Source of the DNA: an uncultured Phycisphaerae bacterium
GTDB lineage: Bacteria > Planctomycetota > Phycisphaerae > UBA1845 > Fen-1342
Assembly: GCA_937928595.1 (NCBI GenBank)
Contig: CALGJV010000040.1
Location: 27,518-91,517, forward strand
DNA length: 64,000 nucleotides
Reading direction: 5' to 3'
The position numbers and the translations under genes are program-made. Position 1 is the stretch's first letter. Each line of letters opens with the position of its first letter. Below, piece after piece: positions 28,152-35,830 of this stretch. Under the pieces are notes generated by a model. It searched no databases. It worked only from the letters and a program-made list of their open reading frames with translations, and had not been told where the DNA came from.

Positions 28152-29213
28152 TCACGGCACCCGCACGTTCATGAACGCCTCGACCTTCCGGCGGATGATC
28201 TCGTGCGACCCGGATACGCTGAGGACGTCGCACTCGGACCCCAGGATGAACGGGTGCCCGGTCGCCCGCATGCGGGTGATCAGTTCGCGCGTCTGCGCCT
28301 CGACGACCGCGAGGGGACACACTTCGTCCGAGTAGAAGTTCTTGGTCGGCAGGTTGCCGTACAGCACGACGTCGCGCGGGACCAGCGCCGCGTCTTCCCA
28401 CAGCTTGCGCGAGCTGCCGAGACTGAGGATCACCGGCTCGAGCGTGGCGAAGGCCCGTACGAACTCGGGCGTCAGCTCGCCGCAGCAGTGGAAAACCAGC
28501 TCGACGTGCGCGTCGCGCAGTCGGGCCCGCAGCCGCCGGTGGTATGCGAGCACGAGGCGCTCCAGCAGATCGGCACCGCCGGCAATCTGTCGCGGCGAGA
28601 GGTACGCCGTGCTCGCCGCCGGTTCGCACACGAAGATGGCACGGGCCCCGGCCGCGATCTGCTTTTCGACCGACCACAGGATCACACGCGTCGCCAGTTC
28701 CAGCATCCCTTCCACGAGCCGGACCGGCGGGCTTTCCGCCGCGCTCCGGCCGCGGCCGACCATGAAGAGCGCCGTAATCGGGTCGGCGATGAGCTTCACC
28801 AGAAGCGACAGCGGCCCGATGACCATGCCGATCGGCTCGAGTGCCGTGTGGCCCGCGACGTACCGGATCGCCTCGCAGGTGGCCTCAAGTCGTACGTTGC
28901 GGTGCGTCGGCATGCGCGCCGCGACGCGCTCGAAAATGTCGTCGCCCGGCCAGGTCGCGAAATGGTGTGTGGCGACCGCGTCGTCCGGCACGTCCAGCAT
29001 TTCCAGCAACGCGGCCTTCTCGATCGTCAGGTCCATGAGCGGCACGGCCAGCGGCGTGCGGTAGCGCTCCGCCGCGGCGGCCACCACCTCGCCCAGGCGG
29101 CGGCCGTCCCGCTCGATGGCCTCCGGATCGGGTTGCTCATGAAGAACGAGATGCGCGCCGACCGGCATGCGCAGTCCGCGGGCGGCGAGTTCGAGGTAAT
29201 CGCTCCGGTTCAC
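28152..29213 (-). CDS. MtaA-like methylcobamide methyltransferase (UroD superfamily)
   Basis: 353 residues from GTG 29213; the frame runs on to 29327 but that part is low-complexity and covers the divergent promoter region. It is a UroD-superfamily protein with the zinc signature of MtaA/MtbA-type enzymes: His242 and Cys244 in VFHCCGELTPEF and a later Cys328 in ILGSECDVL. Such enzymes take the methyl group from the corrinoid protein and give it to a thiol (coenzyme M in methanogens). Bacteria without coenzyme M pass it to tetrahydrofolate or another acceptor, so the acceptor here is unknown. The gene is divergent from mtaB and precedes mtaC on the same strand. Confidence 0.8.
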   Translation of the reverse strand: MNRSDYLELAARGLRMPVGAHLVLHEQPDPEAIERDGRRLGEVVAAAAERYRTPLAVPLMDLTIEKAALLEMLDVPDDAVATHHFATWPGDDIFERVAARMPTHRNVRLEATCEAIRYVAGHTALEPIGMVIGPLSLLVKLIADPITALFMVGRGRSAAESPPVRLVEGMLELATRVILWSVEKQIAAGARAIFVCEPAASTAYLSPRQIAGGADLLERLVLAYHRRLRARLRDAHVELVFHCCGELTPEFVRAFATLEPVILSLGSSRKLWEDAALVPRDVVLYGNLPTKNFYSDEVCPLAVVEAQTRELITRMRATGHPFILGSECDVLSVSGSHEIIRRKVEAFMNVRVP

Positions 29214-29263
29214 GGCCTTCGGGGCTCCGTCATACGGGGAAACCACCCGGAGGCCGCCGGCGC

Positions 29264-29269
29264 TACGAT
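29264..29269 (+). promoter_or_regulatory. Candidate -10 box (TACGAT) for mtaB
   Basis: TACGAT (four of six matches) would start transcription near 29276, about 90 bases before ATG 29366 and just ahead of an operator-like inverted repeat. No -35 was recognised. Confidence 0.35.
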
Positions 29270-29286
29270 ACGGGCGGCACTCCGCA

Positions 29287-29302
29287 GACCGCCTTGGCGG
29301 TC
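29287..29302. promoter_or_regulatory. Operator-like inverted repeat in the mtaA-mtaB divergent region
   Basis: GACCGCC-TT-GGCGGTC: two perfect seven-base half sites separated by two bases, placed between the divergent mtaA-like and mtaB genes and just downstream of the candidate mtaB start site. It could be a repressor operator or, in RNA, a small hairpin. There is no T run, so it is not a terminator. Confidence 0.45.
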
Positions 29303-29365
29303 CACCCCCGACGCGGCATCGTGGCACGTCGGGGTCTGAATGTCAAGAAAACGACGGGAGTCGTC

Positions 29366-30772
29366 ATGGCGACGGAGCCGATCTCGAGCACCTTGAAAGC
29401 CCGCACGTTCGGGCAGCCGGTCGTCACGGACCCGGCCGCCCTGGTTTTCGGACGGGCGCCGCGGCCCGTGCGCTGCGGGCTGGGCGGGCTGGTCCTGGGC
29501 GGCGGGCAGGTCTATCCCGAGCTCAATTTTACTCTGCCGCCGATGCTCATCGAAGCCTCGACCTGGCCTCGGGTCCGCGACATCTACGCCGAAGTCATCG
29601 ACGGCGCGGTACGGCGGGCCCGGGACCTGGCACTGCCGGGGCTGGTGGTCGAGTTCGAGCAGTTGCCGCCGATGACGGCCGAACCGGCCCTGGGGGCCGA
29701 ACTGACGAAGCTGCTGAAGGAGCGGCTGGCGCAGGCGCACGCGGATTTCGGGCTGAAGGCGGCGCTGCGCGTGACCATCGTCGACCTGCGCGAGGAGCTC
29801 AAGCCGCCGCCCCGGCGCGGCGGCGCGGCCTGGACCGCGATGCAGCAGTCGCTCGAGCGCAGCGCCGCGGCCGGCGCCGACATCCTGTCGATCGAGTCGA
29901 CCGGCGGCAAGGAAGTGCACGACGCCGCCCTGACGCGCGCGGATCTGCCCGGCATCGTGTTCGCGCTCGGCGTGCTGGCGCCCCGCGACATGGCCTGGCT
30001 CTGGGACCGCTTCGTCGAGGTCGCGACGGCCCACGGCATCATCGCCGGTGGCGACTCGGCCTGCGGTTTCGAGAACACCGCCATGCAGCTCGCGGGCCAG
30101 AAGATGCTGCCCGACGTGCTGGCCGCGCTGGTCCGCGCGATGTCGAGCGTGCGCAGCCTCGTGGCCTTCGAGCGCGGCGCCGTCGGCCCTTCCAAGGACT
30201 GCGCCTACGAAGGCCCGGTGCTGAAGGCCATTGCCGGCGTGCCGATCGCGATGGAAGGTCGCTCGGCCACCTGCGCCCACCTCTCGCCGATCGGCAACGT
30301 GGCCGCGGCCATGGCCGACCTGTGGAGCAACGAGTCGGTGCCGGATGTGCGGCTGCTCTCCGGGCCGGCGCCGATCGCATCGCTCGAGTCGCTGGCCTAC
30401 GACTGCCGCCTGATGAACGCCGCCCTGGCCCGCGGCTCGGAGCGCGAGCTGCGCGATCTGCACGTCGCCGGCGACGTGCCGTACAGCGCGCAGGCGGTGC
30501 TGCTCTCGCCCGCGGCCACCGTCGCCCTCGCGCGCGCCATCACGGAGGTGTCCGACCCCTACACGCGCACGCTGGCGGCCGGCCGCAGCGCGATGGCGCT
30601 GCTGGAGCAGGCCGAGCGCGACGGTGTCTATGCCGTCCCGGCGCGCGAACGCAAGTGGTTCGACAAGCTGCGAGTGGCGCTGGACAACCTGCCGGCCGAT
30701 GCGGCCGCGCTGCACGCGCAGATTCAGCCGCGGTACGGCGAGCTGTTCAATCCGCGCGAGTATGATCTGTAG
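29366..30772 (+). CDS. mtaB: Methanol:corrinoid methyltransferase MtaB
   Basis: 468 residues, close to the 461 of Methanosarcina MtaB, and collinear with it. The three zinc ligands of the methanogen enzyme are all kept: Glu177 (LSIESTGGKEV), Cys233 (GGDSACGFENT) and Cys279 (GAVGPSKDCAYEG). Also conserved are EGRSATCAHLSPIGN, LWSNESV and LAYDCRLMN. The enzyme activates methanol on zinc and methylates cob(I)alamin on MtaC. ATG 29366 is chosen because it gives the family length and has a GGGAG ribosome site; the frame is open to 29294. No coenzyme M chemistry is expected in a bacterium, so the methyl group probably enters C1 metabolism or acetate/energy metabolism. Confidence 0.93.
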   Translation: MATEPISSTLKARTFGQPVVTDPAALVFGRAPRPVRCGLGGLVLGGGQVYPELNFTLPPMLIEASTWPRVRDIYAEVIDGAVRRARDLALPGLVVEFEQLPPMTAEPALGAELTKLLKERLAQAHADFGLKAALRVTIVDLREELKPPPRRGGAAWTAMQQSLERSAAAGADILSIESTGGKEVHDAALTRADLPGIVFALGVLAPRDMAWLWDRFVEVATAHGIIAGGDSACGFENTAMQLAGQKMLPDVLAALVRAMSSVRSLVAFERGAVGPSKDCAYEGPVLKAIAGVPIAMEGRSATCAHLSPIGNVAAAMADLWSNESVPDVRLLSGPAPIASLESLAYDCRLMNAALARGSERELRDLHVAGDVPYSAQAVLLSPAATVALARAITEVSDPYTRTLAAGRSAMALLEQAERDGVYAVPARERKWFDKLRVALDNLPADAAALHAQIQPRYGELFNPREYDL

Positions 30773-30773
30773 A

Positions 30774-30791
30774 CCCCGGCATACGCCGGGG
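30774..30791 (+). other. Hairpin between mtaB and the reactivation-domain gene
   Basis: CCCCGGC-ATAC-GCCGGGG forms a perfect seven-pair stem directly after the mtaB stop. No T run follows, so it is more likely an mRNA-stabilising or processing structure inside the operon than a terminator. Confidence 0.55.
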
Positions 30792-30814
30792 ACGGTTCGC
30801 CGGACGGAGTAGCC

Positions 30815-31594
30815 ATGTCGGTTCGACCGAACGCAGCGCAGCCGCATGCAGAGGTCGCCCCCCTGTTCGGCCCGCGCGTGCTGCGCCTGCCGCGGGTCGA
30901 CCCGGACCGCGTCGCGATCTACAAGCTGGTCGGCGTGTCGCCGGAGCGGCCGGCCCACCGCCGCTGGATCGAGCTGGTCGAGACGTTGCTGGCGGACCTG
31001 CGGCGCATCATGCGTCCGCGGGCGGTGTTTCGGATCGACGGCGTCGTGGCCCTGGAGGCGCGGCGCGTCGTGCTGACGTCCGGAGCCACGTTTGACGGCG
31101 CCATCGGGCAGTTCCTGAAGCACTCGACCATGATGGCGACCTACGTCGCCACCATCGGCTCCGCCGTCGAGCGACTCAGTCGCGCGTGGCTGAAGGCCGG
31201 CAAGGTCATGCAGGGAGCCATCACGGACGCCATCGCGTCGGAGTCAGCCGAGGCCGTCGCCCAGGCCGTGCAGGACGAGGTGCGAGCCTGGGCCCGCGCG
31301 CGCGGCTGCGACATCACGCCGCGCTACAGCCCGGGCTACTGCGGCATGACCGTGCGGCAGCAGGTCCCGCTCTTCGCCACCGTCGCAGCTGATCGGATCA
31401 ACGTCCGGATTACACCCAGCTGCCTCATGCTGCCGGTCAAATCGACTTCCGGGCTGATTGGAATCGGACCGGCCGACAAGGTCGCCCCCGGCGGCTACCC
31501 CTGCGAGGCGTGCACCCATCCGAACTGCATGCAGCGGCGGGCGCCCGCGAACCCGGAGTTCGCCCGCTGCGCGTGCGAAGCGCCGGAGGCGTAG
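30815..31594 (+). CDS. Stand-alone vitamin B12-dependent methionine synthase activation-domain protein
   Basis: 259 residues. It resembles the C-terminal SAM-binding reactivation domain of MetH as a free-standing protein, like those found with corrinoid methyltransferases and in Thermotoga. Landmarks are YKLVGVSPERP, FLKHSTMMATYVATIGSAVE, RYSPGYCGMTVRQQ and the KSTSGLIGIGPADK stretch near the end of the domain. A C-terminal Cys-rich tail follows (PCEACTHPNCMQ ... RCACEAPEA), suggesting a metal or iron-sulfur site. It probably reduces and remethylates corrinoid that has slipped to the Co(II) state, either on MtaC or on a MetH lacking this domain. Ribosome site GGAG lies five bases before ATG 30815. 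It is 42 bases after mtaB. Confidence 0.82.
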   Translation: MSVRPNAAQPHAEVAPLFGPRVLRLPRVDPDRVAIYKLVGVSPERPAHRRWIELVETLLADLRRIMRPRAVFRIDGVVALEARRVVLTSGATFDGAIGQFLKHSTMMATYVATIGSAVERLSRAWLKAGKVMQGAITDAIASESAEAVAQAVQDEVRAWARARGCDITPRYSPGYCGMTVRQQVPLFATVAADRINVRITPSCLMLPVKSTSGLIGIGPADKVAPGGYPCEACTHPNCMQRRAPANPEFARCACEAPEA

Positions 31595-31637
31595 TCGGAC
31601 CGCTCGCTGCGGGCCGCTCCCCGGGAACTTTCGGCGG

Positions 31638-31667
31638 TTGACACCCGCCCGACCGACCCACTAGACT
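31638..31667 (+). promoter_or_regulatory. Sigma70 promoter for tRNA-Gln
   Basis: A perfect TTGACA (31638-31643), 18-base spacer, then TAGACT (31662-31667), in the gap before tRNA-Gln. Transcription would start near 31674. This is the best full -35/-10 pair in the window apart from that of the his operon. Confidence 0.7.
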
Positions 31668-31700
31668 CCCGTATTCCGGCTGGGCCGCAGCCGGTGCCTG

Positions 31701-31736
31701 TGCCCGTTCGCACGGGGCATGTGGCCAATGGCCACA
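31701..31736 (+). repeat. Two adjacent hairpins in the tRNA-Gln leader
   Basis: TGCCCGT-TCGC-ACGGGGCA (31701-31719, one bulged base) is followed at once by TGTGGCC-AAT-GGCCACA (31720-31736, perfect). The core GGCCAATGGCC of the second recurs at 42309-42319, in the gap between hisA-hisIE and hisD, hinting at a dispersed palindromic element. There is no T run. Confidence 0.45.
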
Positions 31737-31847
31737 GTGGGCCGCCTGATACACGGCTGGCGGTTCAGGCCTCCGAACGGGTCCGCGACCGTGCACGCAC
31801 AAGACCGTAGCGGCCGTGGGCTTCGGGACCGCTCGCGAGCGCCCCGT

Positions 31848-31919
31848 TACCCGGTGGTGTAATTGGCAACACACCAGGTTTTGGTCCTGGCATTCCTGGT
31901 TCGAGTCCAGGCCGGGTAG
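31848..31919 (+). tRNA. tRNA-Gln (anticodon TTG)
   Basis: A full cloverleaf can be drawn: acceptor TACCCGG with CCGGGTA, D stem GTGT with ACAC, anticodon stem CCAGG with CCTGG enclosing the loop TTTTGGT (anticodon TTG at 31881-31883), and T stem CCTGG with CCAGG around TTCGAGT. The discriminator is G and no CCA is encoded. It lies between the methyltransferase locus and glmU and has its own promoter. Confidence 0.97.
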
Positions 31920-32022
31920 TTTCCCGGCCCGGTCGACCGCCCGGTACGCGGGCTGCCGGACGGACCGCCTGGGCCTCTGACGGGGCCGCCGGCTCTTCGG
32001 CGGCCGCAGGACGACAACACGG

Positions 32023-32991
32023 ATGAGCCAGCCGCGTATCGCCGCCGTGATCCTCGCCGCGGGAAAGGGCACACGCCTCAAGAGCGACCGGCCCAAGGTC
32101 CTGCACGAAATCTGCGGCCGGCCCATGCTCGCGTACGTGCTCGATGCCTGCCGGGCCGCGGGAGTCGCGGACGCGATCGTCGTGGTCGGGCACGGCAAGG
32201 ACGAGGTCATCGCGGCCTTCGCGGACGACCCGGCCATCACGTGGGTCGAGCAGAACCCGCAGCGCGGCACCGGCCACGCGGTCATGGTGTGCCGCGAGCA
32301 TCTGCCGAAATACGAGCACCTGCTGGTGCTGTGCGGCGACGGGCCGCTCATCCGCGAGGAAACGATCCGCGCGCTGCTCGACCGGCACATCACCGGCGGC
32401 CTGGCCGCGACCTTGGCCACCGCCGTGCTGGATGATCCGACCGGCTACGGTCGCATCTGGCGAGATGCCGACGGGCGACTGCGGGCTATCGTCGAGCACG
32501 CCGACGCGACGCCGGAGCAGCGCCAGATCCGCGAGGTCAACCCGAGCTACTACTGCTTCCGCACGGCGGAGTTCCTGCCGCTGCTGGACCGGCTGCAGCC
32601 GAACAACGCCAAGAACGAGTATTACATCACCGACGCGCTGGCGCTGCTGATCGCCGCCGGTCGCCCGGTGGAGGCGATCACGTCGGTCCGCCCCGAGGAC
32701 ATCTACAGCATCAACTCGCGCCAGGAGCTGGCGCTGGTCAACCGGGTGATGCGGGATCGTGTGCTCGACCGCCACATGACCGCGGGCGTGACGATCGTCG
32801 ATCCGGCGTCCACGTGGATCGATGCGCGGGCCACCATCGGGCGCGACACGATCATTCAGCCCTTCGTCACGATCTCCGGCCCGGTGCGGATCGGCGAGCA
32901 CTGCCGGATCGGTCCGTTCGTCCACCTCGCGGGCGGGGCCGTCGTCGCGCACCACGCGACAGTGCCGCCGTTCACCGGAGGCCGCGTATGA
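32023..32991 (+). CDS. glmU: UDP-N-acetylglucosamine pyrophosphorylase (GlmU without acetyltransferase domain)
   Basis: 322 residues against about 456 in typical GlmU. Residues 1 to about 235 are the complete uridyltransferase domain: AAVILAAGKGTRLKSDRPKV, QRGTGHAV, VLCGDGPLI, the NAKNEYYITD motif and the Asn/Glu residues for uridine. After that only a short left-handed-helix start remains (TWIDARATIGRDTIIQPF ... VHLAGGAVVAHH), ending at 322. The glucosamine-1-phosphate acetyltransferase active site, which needs the later coils and C-terminal arm, is missing. The stop overlaps the prs start as ATGA with no further homology behind it, so this is a settled short form, not a frameshift. Glucosamine-1-phosphate acetylation must come from another protein. 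Confidence 0.9.
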   Translation: MSQPRIAAVILAAGKGTRLKSDRPKVLHEICGRPMLAYVLDACRAAGVADAIVVVGHGKDEVIAAFADDPAITWVEQNPQRGTGHAVMVCREHLPKYEHLLVLCGDGPLIREETIRALLDRHITGGLAATLATAVLDDPTGYGRIWRDADGRLRAIVEHADATPEQRQIREVNPSYYCFRTAEFLPLLDRLQPNNAKNEYYITDALALLIAAGRPVEAITSVRPEDIYSINSRQELALVNRVMRDRVLDRHMTAGVTIVDPASTWIDARATIGRDTIIQPFVTISGPVRIGEHCRIGPFVHLAGGAVVAHHATVPPFTGGRV

Positions 32992-33935
32992 CGGATCTCC
33001 GCATCTATTCCGGTCGCGGCAACCGGGCGCTTTCCCAGGAAATCGCGGAGTACCTGGGCAACCCGCTCGGGCGCGTGCAGATCGAGAACTTCCCCGACGG
33101 CGAGATCTCGGTGAAGCTGCTGGACGACGTCCGCGGGCGCGACGCGTTCTTCATCCAGCCGACCTGCCCCCCGGGCAACGAGAACCTGGTCGAACTGCTG
33201 ATCTGCATCGACTGCATGCGGCGGGCCTCGGCCAAGCGCATCACTGCGGTGATCCCCTACTTCGGCTACGCCCGGCAGGACCGCAAGGACGAGGGCCGCG
33301 TGCCCATCACCGCCAAGCTCGTCGCGAACCTGCTGACGACCGCCGGCACGAACCGCGTGCTGACGCTCGATCTGCACGCCGCGCAGATCCAGGGCTTCTT
33401 CGACATTCCCGTCGACAACCTGTCCGCCGAGCCGGTGTTCTCGGCCTACATCGCTTCGCTCGACATCGGCCCCGTGACGCTGGTGAGTCCGGACGTCGGC
33501 AACGTCAAACGCGCCCGCGTGTATGCCAACCGCCTCGGCGGCGAACTGGCGATCATCGACAAGCGCCGCGTCAGCGGTTCCGAGATCAAGACCATGGCCA
33601 TCATCGGCGACGTGAAGGACAAGACCGTGCTGATGGTGGACGACATGATCGCGACGGGCGGGACCGTCGCGCAGGCGTCCGAGCTGGTGCGCCGCTACGG
33701 CGCGAAACGGGTGATCGTGGCCGCCACGCACGGCGTGCTGTGCGGCCCCGCGGTCGAGCGCCTCGCGGCCGCGCCCATCGATCACCTGGCGGTCACCGAC
33801 ACGATCCCCGTCTCGGCCGAAGTCCGCCGCCGGCTGCCGAACCTCACGGTCCTGTCGGTCGGCGAGTTGCTCGGCGAGGCCATCCGGCGGATTCACCGGC
33901 ATGAATCGGTCAGCAGTCTGTTCATGAAGGAGTAG
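32988..33935 (+). CDS. prs: Ribose-phosphate pyrophosphokinase (PRPP synthetase)
   Basis: 315 residues, the full class I length. It makes PRPP, the precursor of nucleotides and of histidine, whose operon lies 14 kb downstream. Motifs are FPDGEISVKL, the ATP loop YFGYARQDRK, the Mg-binding TLDLHAAQIQGFF and the PRPP loop MVDDMIATGGT. ATG 32988 overlaps the glmU stop by four bases, the ancient glmU-prs pair. The gene is followed by rplY after 58 bases. Confidence 0.96.
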   Translation: MTDLRIYSGRGNRALSQEIAEYLGNPLGRVQIENFPDGEISVKLLDDVRGRDAFFIQPTCPPGNENLVELLICIDCMRRASAKRITAVIPYFGYARQDRKDEGRVPITAKLVANLLTTAGTNRVLTLDLHAAQIQGFFDIPVDNLSAEPVFSAYIASLDIGPVTLVSPDVGNVKRARVYANRLGGELAIIDKRRVSGSEIKTMAIIGDVKDKTVLMVDDMIATGGTVAQASELVRRYGAKRVIVAATHGVLCGPAVERLAAAPIDHLAVTDTIPVSAEVRRRLPNLTVLSVGELLGEAIRRIHRHESVSSLFMKE

Positions 33936-33993
33936 CGGCCGCCCTCCGCCCCTGGGGCGGGTCGGCAGCGCAGCGGTCTGGGAGCAAACGCGT

Positions 33994-34647
33994 ATGGAAA
34001 TCACGAGAATCGAGGGTGAGCAGCGGACGCCGGGCAACCGGCACGCGAACGAGCGCCTGCGCGCGCGGGGCCTGGTGCCCGCCGTGATCTACGGGCACGG
34101 CCAGCCGCCGGAGACCGTGGCGCTGTCCCGGCACGACTTGGAGCTGGCCCTGTCTCATACGGCCCACGTCGTGGCCCTGCGGGCCGGCGGCCGGGAGACA
34201 CAGTATCTCGTCAAGGACGTGCAGTACGACCATCTGCACAAGACGCCGATCCACGTCGACCTGATGCGGTTCGATGCGAACGAGCGCGTTCAGGTCAAGG
34301 TGCCCATCGAGCTGCGCGGCACGCCCAAGGGCTCCCAGGAAGGCGGCACCCTGGTGCACATCCTCACGGACCTCGAGGTCGAGTGCCTCGTCACGCAGAT
34401 TCCCGAGCGGCTGCGCGTCGCCGTGGACCATCTCGGCATGAACGAGTCCGTCCACGTCCGCGACATCGCCCTGCCGGCCGGCGTCCAGACCTTGCACCGG
34501 GCCGACGACATCGTCGCCATCGTGCATCCGCCGCGCGGCACGACCGCGGAGGAGCTGGCGCCCAGCGAGGCCGCCGAAGGCCCGGCCGAGCCCGAGGTCA
34601 TCGCCAAGGGCAAGGAAGAGAAAGAAGGTGAGGAAGGTGGAGAGTAA
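33994..34647 (+). CDS. rplY: Ribosomal protein bL25 (general stress protein Ctc form)
   Basis: 217 residues, the long two-domain form. The N-terminal 5S-rRNA-binding domain (about 1-92) opens with the TPGNRHANERLRARGLVPAVIYG signature; the C-terminal TL5 domain (about 95-180) is followed by an acidic Glu/Lys tail (EELAPSEAAEGPAEPE ... KEEKEGEEGGE). It binds 5S rRNA in the large subunit. The order prs-rplY-pth mirrors that of Bacillus prs-ctc-spoVC. The pth start lies two bases after its stop. Confidence 0.93.
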   Translation: MEITRIEGEQRTPGNRHANERLRARGLVPAVIYGHGQPPETVALSRHDLELALSHTAHVVALRAGGRETQYLVKDVQYDHLHKTPIHVDLMRFDANERVQVKVPIELRGTPKGSQEGGTLVHILTDLEVECLVTQIPERLRVAVDHLGMNESVHVRDIALPAGVQTLHRADDIVAIVHPPRGTTAEELAPSEAAEGPAEPEVIAKGKEEKEGEEGGE

Positions 34648-34649
34648 TC

Positions 34650-35279
34650 GTGAAGCTGATCGCCGGCCTGGGCAACCCGGGCCCGCGCTACGCCGACTCG
34701 CGCCACAACATCGGCTTCTGGGTCGTGGACGAGCTGGCGCGGCGCTGGCGCGCCGACGTGTCCCGCTACGAGGCCCGGTTCGAGGGCCTGCTGGGACAGG
34801 CGCCGCGGAGCGGCACCACGGTGCTGCTGCTCAAGCCGACCACCTTCATGAACCTCAGCGGCCGCAGCGTCGGCGCGCTGGCGCGCTTCTACAAGCTCGA
34901 CCGCGCCGACCTGCTGGTGGTCTACGACGACCTCGACCTGCCGGTCGGCCAGTTGCGGCTGCGGGCGCGCGGGTCCTCCGGCGGCCACAACGGCATGGAG
35001 GACGTGTTGCGGAACCTGGGCGGCGACGACGTGGCCCGCATTCGGATCGGCATCGGCAAGGTCCACCGCGACGCGACCGTCGGGCACGTCCTCGGCCGTT
35101 TCGCGCCGGACGAGCAGCCGCTCATCGACACGGCCGTGACCACCGCGGCCGATGCGGCAGAATGCTGGCTGGCCCGCGGGATCGCGGCTGCCATGAACGA
35201 GTTCAACCGTAAGCAGCGCGCCGGCGGCGGCTCCGGTGACGACCCGGCCCCGCCCGCGAAGGAAGGAGACGCCTCTTGA
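34650..35279 (+). CDS. pth: Peptidyl-tRNA hydrolase
   Basis: 209 residues. It frees tRNA from stalled peptidyl-tRNA. Motifs are KLIAGLGNPGPRYADSRHNIGF with the catalytic His in RHNIG, then KPTTFMNLSGRSV, VVYDDLDLPVGQLRLR and GGHNGMEDV. The start is GTG 34650, two bases after the rplY stop. The last 20 residues are polar and Gly/Pro-rich, longer than usual. The stop shares bases with the TTG start of rpsF, so the two are coupled. Confidence 0.94.
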   Translation: MKLIAGLGNPGPRYADSRHNIGFWVVDELARRWRADVSRYEARFEGLLGQAPRSGTTVLLLKPTTFMNLSGRSVGALARFYKLDRADLLVVYDDLDLPVGQLRLRARGSSGGHNGMEDVLRNLGGDDVARIRIGIGKVHRDATVGHVLGRFAPDEQPLIDTAVTTAADAAECWLARGIAAAMNEFNRKQRAGGGSGDDPAPPAKEGDAS

Positions 35280-35764
35280 AACGCTACGAAGGGATGTTCC
35301 TGTTCGACACCGCGGTGCTCCGCGACTGGCCCAGCATCGAGCAGGAGTTGCGGCGGCTGCTCGAGCGCATCGGGGCCCAGCTCCTGGTGGCCGTCAAGTT
35401 CGACGAGCGGAAGCTCGCCTACGAGATCCGGCGCCGCAAGCGCGGTACGTACGTGCTGAGCTACTTCGAGGCGGCGCCGGAAAAGATCGTGGACCTGGAG
35501 CGCGACGCCCGGCTCTCGGAGACGGTCCTGCGGCTGCTCGTGCTGCGGGCCGAGAACCTGACCGAGGAGCGCCTCGCCGAGCTCCGCGCGCACCCGGCCG
35601 ATGTGCCGCTCGCGCCCCAGGCCGGCGAGGGTCGCCGCCATGACGACGAACACCACGAGGGCGACCGCGGCGGACGCCGCGGCCGCGACGATTACCGCCG
35701 TGACCGCGAGGCCCCGCCCGCGGGTTCGGACGCGGACGCGATGGTGGAAACCGCGGAGCGCTAG
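35276..35764 (+). CDS. rpsF: Ribosomal protein bS6
   Basis: 162 residues. The first 100 are the bS6 fold (KRYEGMFLFDTAVLRD ... RRRKRGTYVLSYFEA ... LRLLVLRAE), and the remaining 60 form a charged tail rich in His, Asp, Arg and Gly. The start is TTG 35276, overlapping the pth stop; an AAGGAGA ribosome site lies about six bases upstream, and no ATG or GTG fits the family N-terminus. The gene heads the classic rpsF-ssb-rpsR-rplI block. Confidence 0.92.
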   Translation: MKRYEGMFLFDTAVLRDWPSIEQELRRLLERIGAQLLVAVKFDERKLAYEIRRRKRGTYVLSYFEAAPEKIVDLERDARLSETVLRLLVLRAENLTEERLAELRAHPADVPLAPQAGEGRRHDDEHHEGDRGGRRGRDDYRRDREAPPAGSDADAMVETAER

Positions 35765-35830
35765 GCTGCTCCGCCGACGACGCGGCGCCGCTTCGGTCTC
35801 CCGAGCCGCGCCCCCGGGAAAGGACGACGC

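Noticed and set aside
28010..29365. Cobalamin riboswitch in the mta locus
   Set aside because: Neither gap contains the B12-box consensus, and both are too short for the full riboswitch fold.
29294..29365. Upstream GTG start for mtaB adding 24 residues
   Set aside because: It would exceed the family length, lies across the operator-like repeat, and the added residues have no similarity to MtaB.
31595..31847. A small gene between the reactivation-domain gene and tRNA-Gln
   Set aside because: No frame with a ribosome site and coding-like composition; the stretch is explained by a promoter and two hairpins.
32023..32991. Frameshift truncating GlmU
   Set aside because: prs starts within the stop codon of glmU and nothing resembling the missing GlmU domain lies in any frame behind it.
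35236..35300. S6:S18 autoregulatory leader before rpsF
   Set aside because: rpsF starts on the last bases of pth and there is no separate leader; I could not identify the conserved CCG-containing stem-loop.
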